Shown one piece after another: positions 1 through 12,700 of a DNA stretch of 64,000 nucleotides. The notes beneath the pieces are model-generated. The model was not told the DNA's origin and did no database searches. It saw only the letters and a program-made list of their open reading frames with translations. Within the stretch, counting starts at the first letter, position 1; every line of letters begins with the position of its first letter. The translations under genes were made by a program, and so were the position numbers. This DNA comes from Ciona intestinalis (Eukaryota > Chordata > Ascidiacea > Phlebobranchia > Cionidae). Location of the stretch: the NCBI RefSeq assembly GCF_000224145.3, contig NC_020169.2:5278535-5342534 (forward strand), in the 5' to 3' direction.

Positions 1-137
1 AAGCGTTTAAAGTCTTATTTCTACTACGCTTAGACATAATATTTAATATAAGGGGTTTGCAAATAATATCCCCCTATTTTATAATTTTTCTTACGTTAAA
101 ACAAATATTAACACTTTTTAAAAACCAAAGGTATAAT

Positions 138-327
138 GTAGTAGGAATGTGGAAGATGGGACACATTCTCATTCTATTTTCTTGTCCCATTCGGTAGTAA
201 ATAAAGAACATTCAAAGAATTATAAAACCGTATCCTCACGACTCCCGTATAGTGCTGTTTTTTGTTTATAACACGCTTAGGATATTTGGCCATTATGTGT
301 TGTAGGTGTCCCATCTTACACCACATT
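138..327 (+). repeat. MITE copy (family 1)
   Basis: Begins with a GTAGTAGGA...GATGGGACA-type end and closes with TGTCCCATCTTA. Interior shared with other copies (TAGTAAATAAAGAACATTC). The direct repeats 20-78 and 375-440 lie outside it. Confidence 0.75.
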
Positions 328-1306
328 ACTGTACTTTAGGAAAAAGACGAAAACATTTCAAGGGTCTGAGTTCAACTGCGCTTAAGCATAAAATTTAATA
401 TAAAAGGTTTGCAAGTAATATCCCCCTGTTTTAAAACCCTTCTATACGTCATGCCCGCACATTGCCACTTAAAAATAAACACAAAAAAATCTTATTTCGT
501 CTTTACGCTTTAGTTGCAAAGGGTTAACAGACGTATACGTATTATATATTATAACATTTTTTCAAACAACTAAAAAAATATATTAATTCAATCACCGTTA
601 TACGAATACTACAGACGCAATTCTTAATTTACCTTTACTATATACAACCTTAACTTATCTATATACGAAACCCTATGTATACATTTATATGTTAAACCGT
701 ATGTACATCTATGATGTTATGTAACTCGGATCGAACACTCATACACCACTTAACACTTGTTGTTAGGACGAATATTGATACGTTTGTTTTAATAGGGTTG
801 GTGTATATGCTGAACCACTTGAAACGGGTAACGTCTATACTTGATAAGTTAACTTATATCTATATACTTTTAACCACTCCTTAATGGTATAACAAAGTCA
901 CTTATATTTATTTATTTGAGCAAGTTAAATTAACAAGTCAAACATATTTTTACGAATATATGATAAAGGATATTTACAGAATTAAGTAAACGTATTCTTA
1001 CGTCTCAAAAATAGCGTTGTTAGTTGTTAAAAATACGATCAAGAAATATGGGATATTATGAGCTAATTCATCTTACCTTACAGTACTATATATTGAGTTA
1101 GCGATAAACATTGCTAATTCGCTTAGATAATTAAACAGTCATTATATCTGCGTTTGCTGATTTGTTCTTGTCAATTGTTTAAAACATGATTACATAAAAT
1201 AAGATATCATGTGCTAACGGTATTCATATTACGTCCCAGTATACTGTTAATTGACATTATATACTAAAGTTGTCCCACCTTCCCCACCTTCCCCACCTTT
1301 ATTCTA

Positions 1307-1508
1307 TATAGTAGGGTGGGAAAGATGGGACGTATTTTTGTTCTATTTTCTTGCCCAATTTAGTAGTAAACAAAGAACATTCAAAAAAACTACAAAAACG
1401 TTACCTCACGACTTCCATAGACCGTTGTTAATAGTTTAAAACAAAACCAGGATATTTGGATATTATGTGGTAAAGGTTTCCCGTATTTCCCCACCTTTAT
1501 ACTATATA
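1307..1508 (+). repeat. MITE copy (family 1), near full length
   Basis: TATAGTAGGGTGGG at the left end and CCCCACCTTTATACTATATA at the right form imperfect terminal inverted repeats flanked by TA-rich sequence. A stray extra end (TTCCCCACC repeated) lies just to the left at 1270-1300. Confidence 0.85.
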
Positions 1509-1841
1509 ACTGTCCATATATATATCCTTTTTAACTGTTTCTTATTTCGCTTTATACAATTCTGATTTAAACTCCATCACGTCCAACACGTTGAATGTGG
1601 TGGCATCGTTTAACTAATGTAATGTTGCCACACGTAATGTAGCTGTACTGATAAGCAGCTTATACAAGCTTCTCCCCTGCGAAATGTGATTCAGGGCGAA
1701 GCAAACCTCACATATGTGTAATCTGCAAAACAATTATCCCTTGATCGGAAATTAGTTCTTTGACTTACATACGGATTATAAACATGCGATACTAGTCGAC
1801 TATTGAAGGCGTATTTAAAAGCGTGTAACTAATTATACAGT

Positions 1842-1942
1842 GAATGAACAAATGAATGAATGTAACTTGCTTTATCCTCGCGTAGCTGAATGGGTGTTCA
1901 TACACCTCGCGCCAGCTTACGAGTTGCCGAATGTATGTTATA
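1842..1942 (-). repeat. SINE tail fragment, minus strand
   Basis: The complement carries the recurrent tail signature: an AACTCGTAAGCTGGC-like start, GAGGTGTATGAA, the GCGAGGATAAA block, and a TTACATTCATTC end. A further decayed piece follows at 1980-2060. Confidence 0.7.
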
Positions 1943-2109
1943 GTCCTCATAAAACTTGTGTATTTTAAAAAATGAATCAATGAACTTTGCTCGTTTATCC
2001 TCGTATGACGAGGCAACGCTGCTACGTCGTTATCCAATAGGTTTACCATTTGATACACCTTGCTGTGCTCGCTATACGGGAGGGCATATACGGTCTCCGA
2101 AACTTAGAT

Positions 2110-2308
2110 ATAGTAGGGTGGGGGAAATGGGACACTTTTTGCACATAATATCCAAATATTCGATCGTGTTTTGAACAATTAACAACGGTCTATGGAAGTC
2201 GTCACGAAAGGGTTTTATAATTCTTTGAATGTTTTTTGTTTACTACCAAGTACAGAATGTGATCGGAAAAAAAGGAAATGTACCCCATTTCCCCGACCCT
2301 ACTATATC
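2110..2308 (-). repeat. MITE copy (family 1), reverse orientation
   Basis: Inverted ends TATAGTAGGGTGGGGG and CCCCGACCCTACTATA enclose the usual interior read in reverse (TTTTGCACATAATATCC, TTTGTTTACTACC). Confidence 0.85.
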
Positions 2309-2638
2309 GTTTGCATAGTTTGAAACATCTTTATAGCCAGCATATATTTCCTCTTGTGATTGCCGCAACGTTTAAACAAACATTGCCCTAAACTACAACA
2401 ATGAGTTGCATTGTTCCATAATTAGACCACTGATTATATACTACACTGCAAGGCTAGTATACGCTTATCATCGCTGCTAAACTTGATTGATCGAACCTAT
2501 ACGTGCATTGGTTTAACCCGGACTTGTGCATATTGGTTTAATACCACACCGATGGTAAAGGTTTTGCTTACTAGACAATTTTTAATTTGACGAACTTCTC
2601 GACTGCTTATTAACTTCTTACTAAATAAATAGGTAAAA

Positions 2639-2705
2639 TATACGGGACGAGAAAATAGAATGAAAATGTGTCCCATCTGCTATACGTCTTCCCCTACCCT
2701 ACTAA
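2639..2705 (-). repeat. MITE end fragment
   Basis: Only the last 65 bp of the family is present (GGACGAGAAAATAGAATG, then TGTCCCATCT and CCCTACCCTACTA). Confidence 0.7.
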
Positions 2706-3190
2706 AATCTGTTTAAAAATGCACACGCTTTTCTGGATACAAAAATCTTATTGAGTTCCAAACTCCAAACACCTTACCAAAAAAGTAGCTCATACACCTA
2801 TGTAGCGTTACGTGTAATGCATGAATGTACATACAGATATAACGAAATACCATTGTTGTCCCATGGCCCATGATTCGTACACATATACCGGTTTGTTATG
2901 CATTTTATTGCTTTACACTATGCATTCATTGGTGTATAGGGTAATGTCCTATCGTATGCAATGGGTATTTAAACTATACACTATTGTTGCGTGGCTTCAT
3001 TATATACTGCAGTTAAAGCATTCAAACTAAATATAGACTAAAACTCTTGTACACACATATCAGCTTGCGCAACAACTACAAAACTAAGACACATTTAAAT
3101 AGCATTTATAACTGTCTCATATTGTGATGGTGTTGTACGTTGTAGTTGATATAAAAGCAAGTATGTATATATATATTTATATATCAACTT

Positions 3191-3345
3191 AGTATAGTAA
3201 AGTGGGGAAAGTTGAGACATCTTTTCCTTCTATTTCCCGTCCCATTTGGTAGTAAACAAAGAACATTCAAAGAGTAAAACTGTAACCCCACGATTTCTAT
3301 ATATAACTTTGGTACTTGTTCAGGATGTTTGGATATTATGTGCGC
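3191..3345 (+). repeat. Truncated MITE copy
   Basis: Starts with a full left end and interior (CCATTTGGTAGTAAACAAAG) but the right terminal inverted repeat is missing. Confidence 0.7.
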
Positions 3346-3646
3346 TTCAAGAATAATACTACATAAGCGAGTTGCTGTATCCAATAAATGTATATTTCGC
3401 CAAATGGTTATGATAGCACTGGCTATATTCTGTTATGATGCAACGAGAATCGTTCAACAATATGAGTGCTAGATCAAGACCAGATTTACGAACATGTATC
3501 AAAGCTATAAATCCAAGCTATTAAAATTCGTTGCCATTGTTTTTATAGAGAACAGATGATACACAAAGTGTTATGCTGTTCCTATTCGTATTGAAGCATT
3601 CGTTACTTCTCAATGGCCGCAAGATAGCTCCGGGCTAAGTTGGTTG

Positions 3647-3658
3647 CGCTATATAACT
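3647..3658 (+). promoter_or_regulatory. Candidate TATA box of gene A
   Basis: GCGCTATATAAC lies about 45 bp before the gene A start codon, a spacing that would give a 5' UTR of roughly 15-25 nt. This is position and motif only; no transcription start is shown. Confidence 0.4.
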
Positions 3659-3701
3659 TGATGGGTCGAAAACAGCTTGCTTACTTGAGATAGCGAATAA
3701 G

Positions 3702-6700
3702 ATGGAGCCAGTGGCCATCGCATTTATTGTAATTCTTGGAGTGGAAGGCGCTGTGGTCGCAGGTTTGGTGACTTATTTATTACTGAGGCCACGACAAAGA
3801 AGTAAGTAGAATGGTATTGATATTTATTTTATAATTTTTAAAACAAAGAAAGACGTTTTTGAAAAATGATTGAATGAATGAATAAATAAATGTAACTTAT
3901 TTTTCATCGCGTGAAGGGACTATATAACATTCGTTATAACACAGATATTCTGTTTCATACACCCCATCCCGCTTATACAAGTTGCCATGTATGTAACGTA
4001 TTTATTCTTGCGTGGTGGAGCTATATGGCAGTCGTTATAACACGACTGTTTATAATGGCAACCGTGTAGTTAAATGCTATTGAATGTTTTATAACTATGA
4101 GTTAGTTTGTATTTTCGATTTCACAACTTTATTTCTATATAACTGAACTATTAATGTATTTATTGTGACTTTAAAGATTTATTGTGTTGTTTTATTCCTT
4201 GTTCCTGTCACGCATACGTAAGACTTGTACGTCACGTAGGTATGACGTAGGTAACCCAAATGCCGAGTGTTTCATTAGGAATTATTTAATTATGTACTTT
4301 GGTTTGCTTACCACAAAGCGCTATCCAAGGCACACGATCTCAATTAACCAAACCTGCTATTACTTTGTCTGGACTTGGTCTAATGCAGCCTGTACGCCGT
4401 CCAAGATAATATACGCCATTTGCTTTGCGATACATTGACCTTCGGCGGAGCTTGAAAAATTCGCCTGAGGCTGCTTTGAGAAAGCGTCTCGCATTTGTTT
4501 TCAATTTGCTCTCGACTTAATTTCCTTGTTCAACCTTCGCACGTTGACGCCACGCACTTATACATATTATGTCATAATCCTATCCAGAAGGCGATAACTT
4601 AAAACCAGAGAAAGAGGTCGCAACAAGATATGGCGAAGTAAACGGTGACTCAAACGGTTACGTGGTCGTCGAAGTAGAGGTACCTGTTTTATTTAACATT
4701 AACAATATCCCAATATCACTATATCAAAGTTGCCATCGCCTCAAACCATATATTTCTTCGTCCTCAGCCAGAGAAACCGAGGCCACCATCTGAAGCGGAG
4801 TCTTCGTTACCAGGTTGGTATACCAACGACTGCTGCGTGAACCACATGTTTAAAGTCTCTTTAAACTAAAAAGTTGTCTATCTAGCTTTATACACGTTTA
4901 TACCGCAGTTGCTGGGTATTGGGACAACCGGTGTAAGAATCACATTTAAAGTTACAGATTCTTTGTGAAGAATACTCCTCATTTTTTATTATACTTTGGT
5001 AGTAACAGAATTTAAGTATTCCTATATCATTTAATCATTATACAGCAATACACTACAATTACATGATTTGTAACTTTTACAATCAAGATAAATAAAAAAA
5101 ATGTCATCTATGTAGGAATATGGTTTTGCCTGCGAATTCAAACGGATTAAACCAAAACAAAAATAAAAAAAACACAACGACTAAATTACCCAAAATATTT
5201 TCGAACTTATATTCCTCAGAACCGACCAAAAAACCCGTTGTTGAAGATGATGTTTCAATTGATATGGAACCAGAAGTTGAAGCTGCTCCTCTCGTTAAGA
5301 AGGAACCTCCATTTGAAAGTGATAATGCCTCAACTGCTACTGAGGTATGCGTGGGTTGGGTTTGTTTGTTGAGTTTAATTAAGTTTAAAACGATTTTAAA
5401 CTATTTTCCATACAGTTTATTTATAGCGTGGTTTACAACTGTCGTTTTTCAGTTAATGCCTTTCTCTTGTTTAATAATTTGGTTTTTGCTACTATTTTTA
5501 CCATACAGTTTGTTAGTAACTTCCATGTACTAAACGACATTTTGCTGCTAATTCTATTCTCTTCGTTACTTTTAATTTTGCTACTGTATGGGAGGAAATA
5601 AACTTTACATTATTTCTTCAGCCTGAAAGAGAAGCAAAGGAAGAAAGGGTGATTCCAATAGATGCGGATCATCTAAACAAATCTCCTGAACGTAAAAGTA
5701 ATCTGGAGGATACTGACCTGGAAGATAAAGAAAAACCGTCTTCGTCGTCCTCGTCTTCTGAGGACACAGATAGAGGAGACAAGGATCAACTTCCTATAAA
5801 AGAGGAACCAGTTGAAGAGGATGTACATTCTGCTCCGGTAGAGAAAGAGTCTCCTGCTCCTGAATCTTCTTCTTCATCTTCGGAGGAAGAAGATGCGAAA
5901 GAGGAAAGCCCAATAAAACCGATCCTTGCAGTTGAGGAACGGGATCAGAAAGCTCCCGGTGATAAACCAACCTCATCTTCATCGTCTTCTTCAGAAGATG
6001 GTGATGATAAAACTTCTCCAAAGATCCAGTCCTCAACATCATCATCAGAAGCAGAGGTTGTGGTTGCTCCTAAAGTTCTTCCTCGCACCATCATCAAACC
6101 TCCTTCCTCCTCATCTAGCTCCTCAGAGTCCGAGAAAGAAAAAGTTCCACCAAAGATGAAGAAACCAAGAAAGTCAAAGATTCAGAAATCTTCTAAAGAT
6201 GCTGCTCCGTCTTCTGATGAGGGAAAACAAGTTGTAGCAAAGAAGAAACCAAGTTCATCTACGTCTTCCACCTCGTCTTCCGAAGGAAAAGAAGTTAACA
6301 GGAAGACTAAACGTAAAGTTCGATCCAAGCATATACAGAACATGGAGGTTACTGAAATCGTTACAGAAGAAAATGTAATTGTTCGAAGAAACAGAAAAAT
6401 TACAAAAGTTCGTGACGAAGATACTTCGTCATCTTCTTCAGAGAGTCCGGTTCGTTCACAAAAGAAGAGAATAAAGAAGAAGGATTATTCCTCCTCGTCA
6501 GAATCCGAGAGCTCTTCTGACGAAAAGAAGAAGGTTGCTGTTAAAGAGAAGAGAAGCAAAAAGAGAAAGAAGAGAAAGGAAATATCATCTTCGAGTTCCT
6601 TTTCATCCAGCGATGAAAGAACAAAGAAACAGGAATTATACTCAACAGAGTACTATTATGACGTAACAAAGAAAGACAAAGAAATAACAACTACCATTAT

Positions 6701-9700
6701 TGAAAAATCGACGTCTACACATCATGACGTCATTAAGCACCACGTGTTCAAAGAAGTTGTCACTAAAGATGCAGCAAGTAAGAAGTTCTGTAGATTTTCT
6801 TATTTTAATGGAGCAGGTAGACTAGGGAAAAACGTGTTAACTTTATTACTTCTGCCTAAGTGTCACTGATTGGTCAAAGCACAATGGGCGTGTCAGTGCA
6901 ACTCTGTCCTAAACCCAATGTTTCGACATTGTATTCATGTCACTTTTAAGGTCTTGCCAAACACATGCGCTCACAATGGTAGAACCACTATGAGCCTTGA
7001 ATGTATAACCTTTGGACTAGAAGGGCCCGCTAACTCCTGTGCCCGACGCCAACTATTTCTTTTGTTTTTTTATCAGCTTCCAAGACATCCAGCAGCTCAT
7101 CTGAGGACGAATCGTCTCGTGAGATCCAGAAGACTCTGCTTCAAGTTCCTCTTGTTGAGAGGAGGAAACCCCAAATGGTGTCGGTTGGAGTATCAGCTGA
7201 GCATTACAGATCTGGTAATACAGTAGGGTGGGGGAAGATGGGACACATTTTACTTCTATTTCTCGTCCCGTTTAGTAGTAAACAAAGAACTTTCAAGAAA
7301 TTATTAAACTATACGCTCATGACTCCTATTGACCGTTAGTAATTGTTTAAAACACGATCAAGATATTTAGATATTATGTGCTAAAGGTGTCCCATCTTCC
7401 CCCACCCTACTATATACAATAGTTTACTATTGTTAGAGAAAGTACGATGGGGGAAGATAGGACACATTTTCATTCCATTTTATCGTCCAATTTGCTAGTA
7501 AACAAAAACAATCAGGAAATTATAAAACCGTATCCCCACGACTCCCATAGACCGTTGTTAATTGTTTTACCCAAATTAGGGTAGTATTTGTTAAACGTGT
7601 TCAGTCTCCCTCACACTACTATATAATTGGTCTATTGGTCTAACCTTTGGTCTAACCCAATAGTCATCAAAATAAAAAATAATTTCCCGCAGTTACATAC
7701 AAGGGCCTCATATTTTGTCTTGATTTCATATAGAGGGATACATAACACCAGTCCGTAGATCCCCGATGATGGTGTCTGAGTTTACACAGACGAGGTTGGA
7801 GGAATCGTCATCGTCGTCATCGTCTGAAGAAGACGAGAAAGTTACACAAGTCAGTAAAATAAGTTTGAAAAATATCTTTTATCTTTTAGCACTTACTTTG
7901 TTACTTCTGCTCAATGTAAATAATCTTTTAATGGCTCATTTCGTATAAAACGTAGTATATGTTTGAGGCTTCGCCAGGCAAGATTTCAATATATATATAT
8001 ATTGTTCTGGCAATTGTTTGTTATGTGACGTTAAACCTGCCTTTCTGGCATCGCGGATCGCATGAGAATGATTAGATCAATAAAAACTTTCGTAAAAACT
8101 AACTTTTCCTTTTTTTAAAACACATGATGTCATCGTTTACACCTGATGCTCGCTTACGAGTTAGGTCTACCTCAAATTTAAGTTTCTCCGCCAAATTAAA
8201 CTTTCAGGAACAAGTGATAGAGACCAAGTCCAGCAGCATCCAGGTTGAACTAAACAGGAAGAAGAAGAAACAAGAGGTCGTGTCGTCATCTGATGAAAGG
8301 AAATATAGGGAGGTAAATAATAAATATAGTAGGGTGAGGGAGAAAGGGACCCTTTAACACATAATATCCAATTGTCTTAATCGTGTTTTAAACAATTATA
8401 ACAACGGTCTATGAGAGTCCTGAGGATACAGTTTTATAATTCTTTGAATTTTCCTTGTTTACTATACCAAATGAGACAAGAAAATAGAGTGAAAAATGTC
8501 CCATCTTTCCCAGCCATCTATATGCTTTGTATAAATATACCGTTAATCTTACTCTGTTTAACAACCAAACGAGTAATTACCCACGAAGTTACAGGCATAT
8601 TGGTAACTGGTAAGCACGAGGTGTATGAAACCGAACACCCGCGTGTCATAACCATACTGTTGTTGCCTCGTTACGCGAGGGTAACTATAAGTTACATTCA
8701 ACCATACACATATTATACAAGGTTGAAACAAGGACAGTCAGCACACAAGTTGATATTCAGTTGCCAAGTTCTTCGTCATCGTCTTCAAGTGAGGATGAAA
8801 AAGTAACAGAGGTTCGTGTATAAAGTATATGTTATAGATCAATTTGGCTTATATATGTAGTAGGGTGGGGAATATGGGACACCTTTAGCAGATAATATCC
8901 AAATATCCTGATCGTGTTTTAAACATTTAACAACGATCTATGGGAGTCGTGAGTATACGGTTTTATAATTCGTTGAATGTTCTTTGTTTACTACCCATTA
9001 CCCTGATCCTACTACATATGTGCTATCGTGTGTGTAACGAAATGTATATTTCAAGCTCAACAAACCTCTTTTGGGAATCCTTTGTTGGTGGATTTGGCTT
9101 TTAAACATTGTAAAACGAAGAAAATTGTAACAGAAAAAAAAAGAGAAAAATTGTACTAAAAACAAAAAAAAAATTGTAACGGAACATCGACAGTGGTTAT
9201 AAACCGGTGTAAATATGTCTATAAAATACGTCATCATCAAGTATCTTAAAAAGCTAAATGGCAGCCTTTACAGTGTAGTTTCAATGGAGATTTACACCGT
9301 TTAAGACAGCATAAGCGGTAAACTTTAAACCACCTTAATAAATCAGTTTTATTCCTACACAGCTGCAGGCGGTTGAAATGAAATCATCGAATATTCAAGT
9401 TGACTTGATGTCAAGATACGTTTCGTCATCGTCTTACACATCTACGAAGACTGTAGAAGTATGATATTTTCTAAACATTTGAAATAAATATATATAATGG
9501 TGTGTCGAAACATATGGGGCATTTTTAGCACATAATATTAAAATATCCGGATCGTGTTTCAAACAATTAAAAACGGTATATGGGTGTCGTAAGGATGTTT
9601 TATAATTGTTTGAATGTTCTTTGTTGACTACCAAATGAAACGAAAAAATAGAAGGAAAAGGTGTCCCATCTTTTCCCATCCTATTATACATTCAAAACTA

Positions 9701-12700
9701 AATGTCAATTTGAAACAATTTTAAAGTGAGAGCAAAGAAATCTCGAGAACATATTAAAAATAGATGACTTACACTAATATACTCACATTTTACTTTTCAA
9801 AAGCTTCAGAAAATAGAAACAAGATCAACTAAAATACAAGTTGATTTAACAAATAAAGAGTTTCAATCGTCATATTATTCTTCGGACGAAGACACCAAAC
9901 AAATTCGCGTAAGTTTCCTATTAACAATATAGTTTACTGTGGAGTAAGATGAACACCTTTCGCGCATAATGTTATAATTCTTATAATGTTTTATGTTTAC
10001 TACCAAATAGGACGAGAAAATAGAATGAAAATGTGTCCCATCTTCCCCCACCCTACTATATATGTTCAAATTTTAATTAAACAAACCGGCGTAAGTATTC
10101 GCGTTTATTTTGGGGGAAAGTCACCATCAGACATTTCAGTCTGTTTAGAGCGAAAATGGCCAGCGCTGTAAAAAGTTGTGTTGGTTAAAATTGCTTCCGA
10201 AACGTTATATCTGAAACATTATATCTTAAACAGACTCAAACGAGAGAAATGAAATCAGCCGCCGTACAAGTTGATTTACCAAAGAAAGAAATTGAATCGT
10301 CATCTTCTTCGGACGAAGACGCCAAACAAATTAGCGTAAGTTTCCTGTTAATGATATATAAGTTCAAGCATGTTTAAATAAAAAAAAACTAGAATGTATG
10401 AATGCCTAGTTCTGTAGTACAAACGCTATATCTGGAACGTTAACCGTAAAGTTAAGGCAGAGTTTGTTTATAAATGAAGGAACGGGTAGAGTTTGGGAGA
10501 CGGGGGTTTAGTGTTTTAAGAAGATTTTACCAATAACGAATGGTTGAGAACTAATAGTTTATTGCAGTGTTCACCAACCGCAGTTTGTGGCCTGTTTAAG
10601 TTTATGCTAGAGCAAATACGGCCAGCGGTGTAAAAATATTTTGTTGGATAAAATTACTTCTGAAACGTTATACCTTAAACAGACTCAAACGAGGGAAATG
10701 AAATCAGCCGTCGTACAAGTTGATTTACCAAAGAAAGAAATTGAATCGTCATCTTCTTCGGACGAAGACGCCGAACAAATAAGTGTATGAGTTTACTTTC
10801 TAGGTCTCTAGTTTAAATCGTACTTTGTCAAAGCAACGTTTTTTAGTGGATATAATCTTATAGTACAAGGTTTCCCCCTAGTCACCAGTCACGATTATAC
10901 TTGACAATTTTACTCAAGAAGTTTTACCCACAGCGTGTTTTTAACGGTCGACGTTTTGCTGTTAAGTCCAGTTTCAAGTTACGTTGCATTATATTATGTT
11001 ATATATTACATAGACACAAGCGAGTGAAATGAAATCCGCCACCTTACAAGTGGATTTAAAGCAAAGAGAGCTAGCTGACGTAGCCGAGGAAAACGAAGAC
11101 TCAACCACTACTATTACAACGGAGGAGATAATCGTAACAACAACTACTAAAGAGCGAAGAAGGTTTCGTTAGAAAATAAAAATATCCAAAAATAATTACC
11201 CACAAAATTACATACGTGGTAGCTCGTAAGCGGGCATAAGGAGTATTAAACAAAACACTCGTGTTTACTGTCGTTGCTCCGCCACGCAAAACTAAATAAG
11301 TTGCACAATTTAAATCAAGCCTTTATCTTTAATAACTTTCTTTAAATTACCTAATAAAACGGGGAATTTGGTATGAAAACAGTTGTTCTTTACTTCTATA
11401 TGTTACGTTATATACCTGGTAGCAGAAACATCATAATAGGCAATTAAAAATTAGAGTTTTCTCTGCGCTGTATATTTGACCAGTATTCGCTATCACAGCT
11501 AAAATACTCATGTTATTTTAGAGGTAGCACAATTTCTATTGTTTCAGAAAATCTCGGCAAGATATTCATTTCTTTTCCGGGTGGAAACGTAGGGTTACGC
11601 TGGATGATTTATTCAAAGCTGGGGTGGTGACGGAGTCCACCATATCTAAGATTGAAACAGGCAAGTTTTATCTTGTTCAAAACTACGCCATTGCAACCAC
11701 GCTCACCCCTTGCGATTCTTATACGTTTGTATTTTAAGTATAGGGCTTTAGTTAGCTGGCAAGAGGTGTATCAAACGGAACACCCGTGTTATAACGACTG
11801 TCGTTGCTCTCCATGCGAGGTAATAAGTTACGTACGTGGTAACTCGTAGGCGGGCACAAGGTGCATGAAACAGAAGTCCTTGTTATAGCGACTGTCGTTG
11901 ACCTTCACGCGAGGATAAATAAGTTACATTCATTCAATTGCTCTACATTAAAAGCAATAACTGAAGCGATGTGGGCATAACCAGAACTAAACACCGCTAC
12001 CCTTGACATTCCTAAACGTGCATACTTTAAAGGTGAACTCGAGCAAGCAGATGTTGAAAAATCTCTCAAGTTGTATTTGGTTGGTGAAGAACCAATTGCC
12101 GGCCTTCTAATGTCGGATTCTGGACGTAAGGTTTCAATTTACGATGCGTGGAAACAGGGTCTTATTAGAAGAGGTATACATGCATTGGCAAAACCAGCTA
12201 AAACACAAACCTAACATAGGCGTATCAACCTTTAAATGTGAAGACAAGATTGGATTTTCTATCTTTATATAGTATAGGGTGATGGAAGATGGGACAACTT
12301 TTCATTTTATGTTCTCGTCCCATTTGGTAGTAAACCAAGAATATTCACAGAATTCTCACAGAAAAACTATATCCTCATGGCTCCCATACACCGTTGGTAA
12401 TTGTTTAAAACACGATTTGAGATATTTGGATATTATTTGCTAAAGGTGTTCCATCTGCCCCCCACCTTACTATATTTTTTTTATAAATTTTGTACCAGTA
12501 TACAAGTTCAATACAAACTTTAATTATGCTAGGTTGCAACAACAGTTGAATATTAGTTTTCTTATCCTATGAAGTATGAAGGCACACGAATTTGAGTTTA
12601 AGTCGGTTTTAATACGTTCATATTGCCTCAGGTACCTCAATCAGCTTACTAGAGGCCCAAGCCGCCACAGGACGAATTATTGACGTGAAAACAGGCGACA

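Larger units (their letters stand above)
1..3640. other. Repeat-rich intergenic region upstream of gene A
   Basis: No coding exon is recognisable: open frames are short, lack splice context and match no family I know. The stretch holds MITE copies at about 138-327, 1307-1508, 2110-2308, 2639-2705 and 3191-3345, minus-strand SINE tails near 1842-1942 and 1980-2060, and AT-rich unique sequence. A segment of about 60 bp at 20-78 is repeated imperfectly at 375-440, on either side of the first MITE. Confidence 0.6.
8208..11100 (+). other. Array of seven homologous QVDL exons in gene A
   Basis: Exons 8-13 and the start of exon 14 each encode one copy of a 30-35 residue unit, all in phase 0. Pattern: T-x-x-x-E-M-K-S-x-x-x-Q-V-(D/E)-(L/I), some 10 variable residues, then SSSSSDED and a closing Q or E. 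Exon 12 and exon 13 differ at only 5 of 102 bases, and their upstream introns are also similar, so this pair is a recent duplication. No known domain comes to mind. The unit may be a phosphorylatable spacer (inference). Confidence 0.8.

Noticed and set aside
6778..6869. Reading gene A exon 5 to the stop at 6867-6869 as the protein end
   Set aside because: After the CAA/GTAAGA donor the translation turns hydrophobic and unlike the rest, and exon 6 continues the Ser-rich frame in the right phase. An intron-retention isoform is possible.
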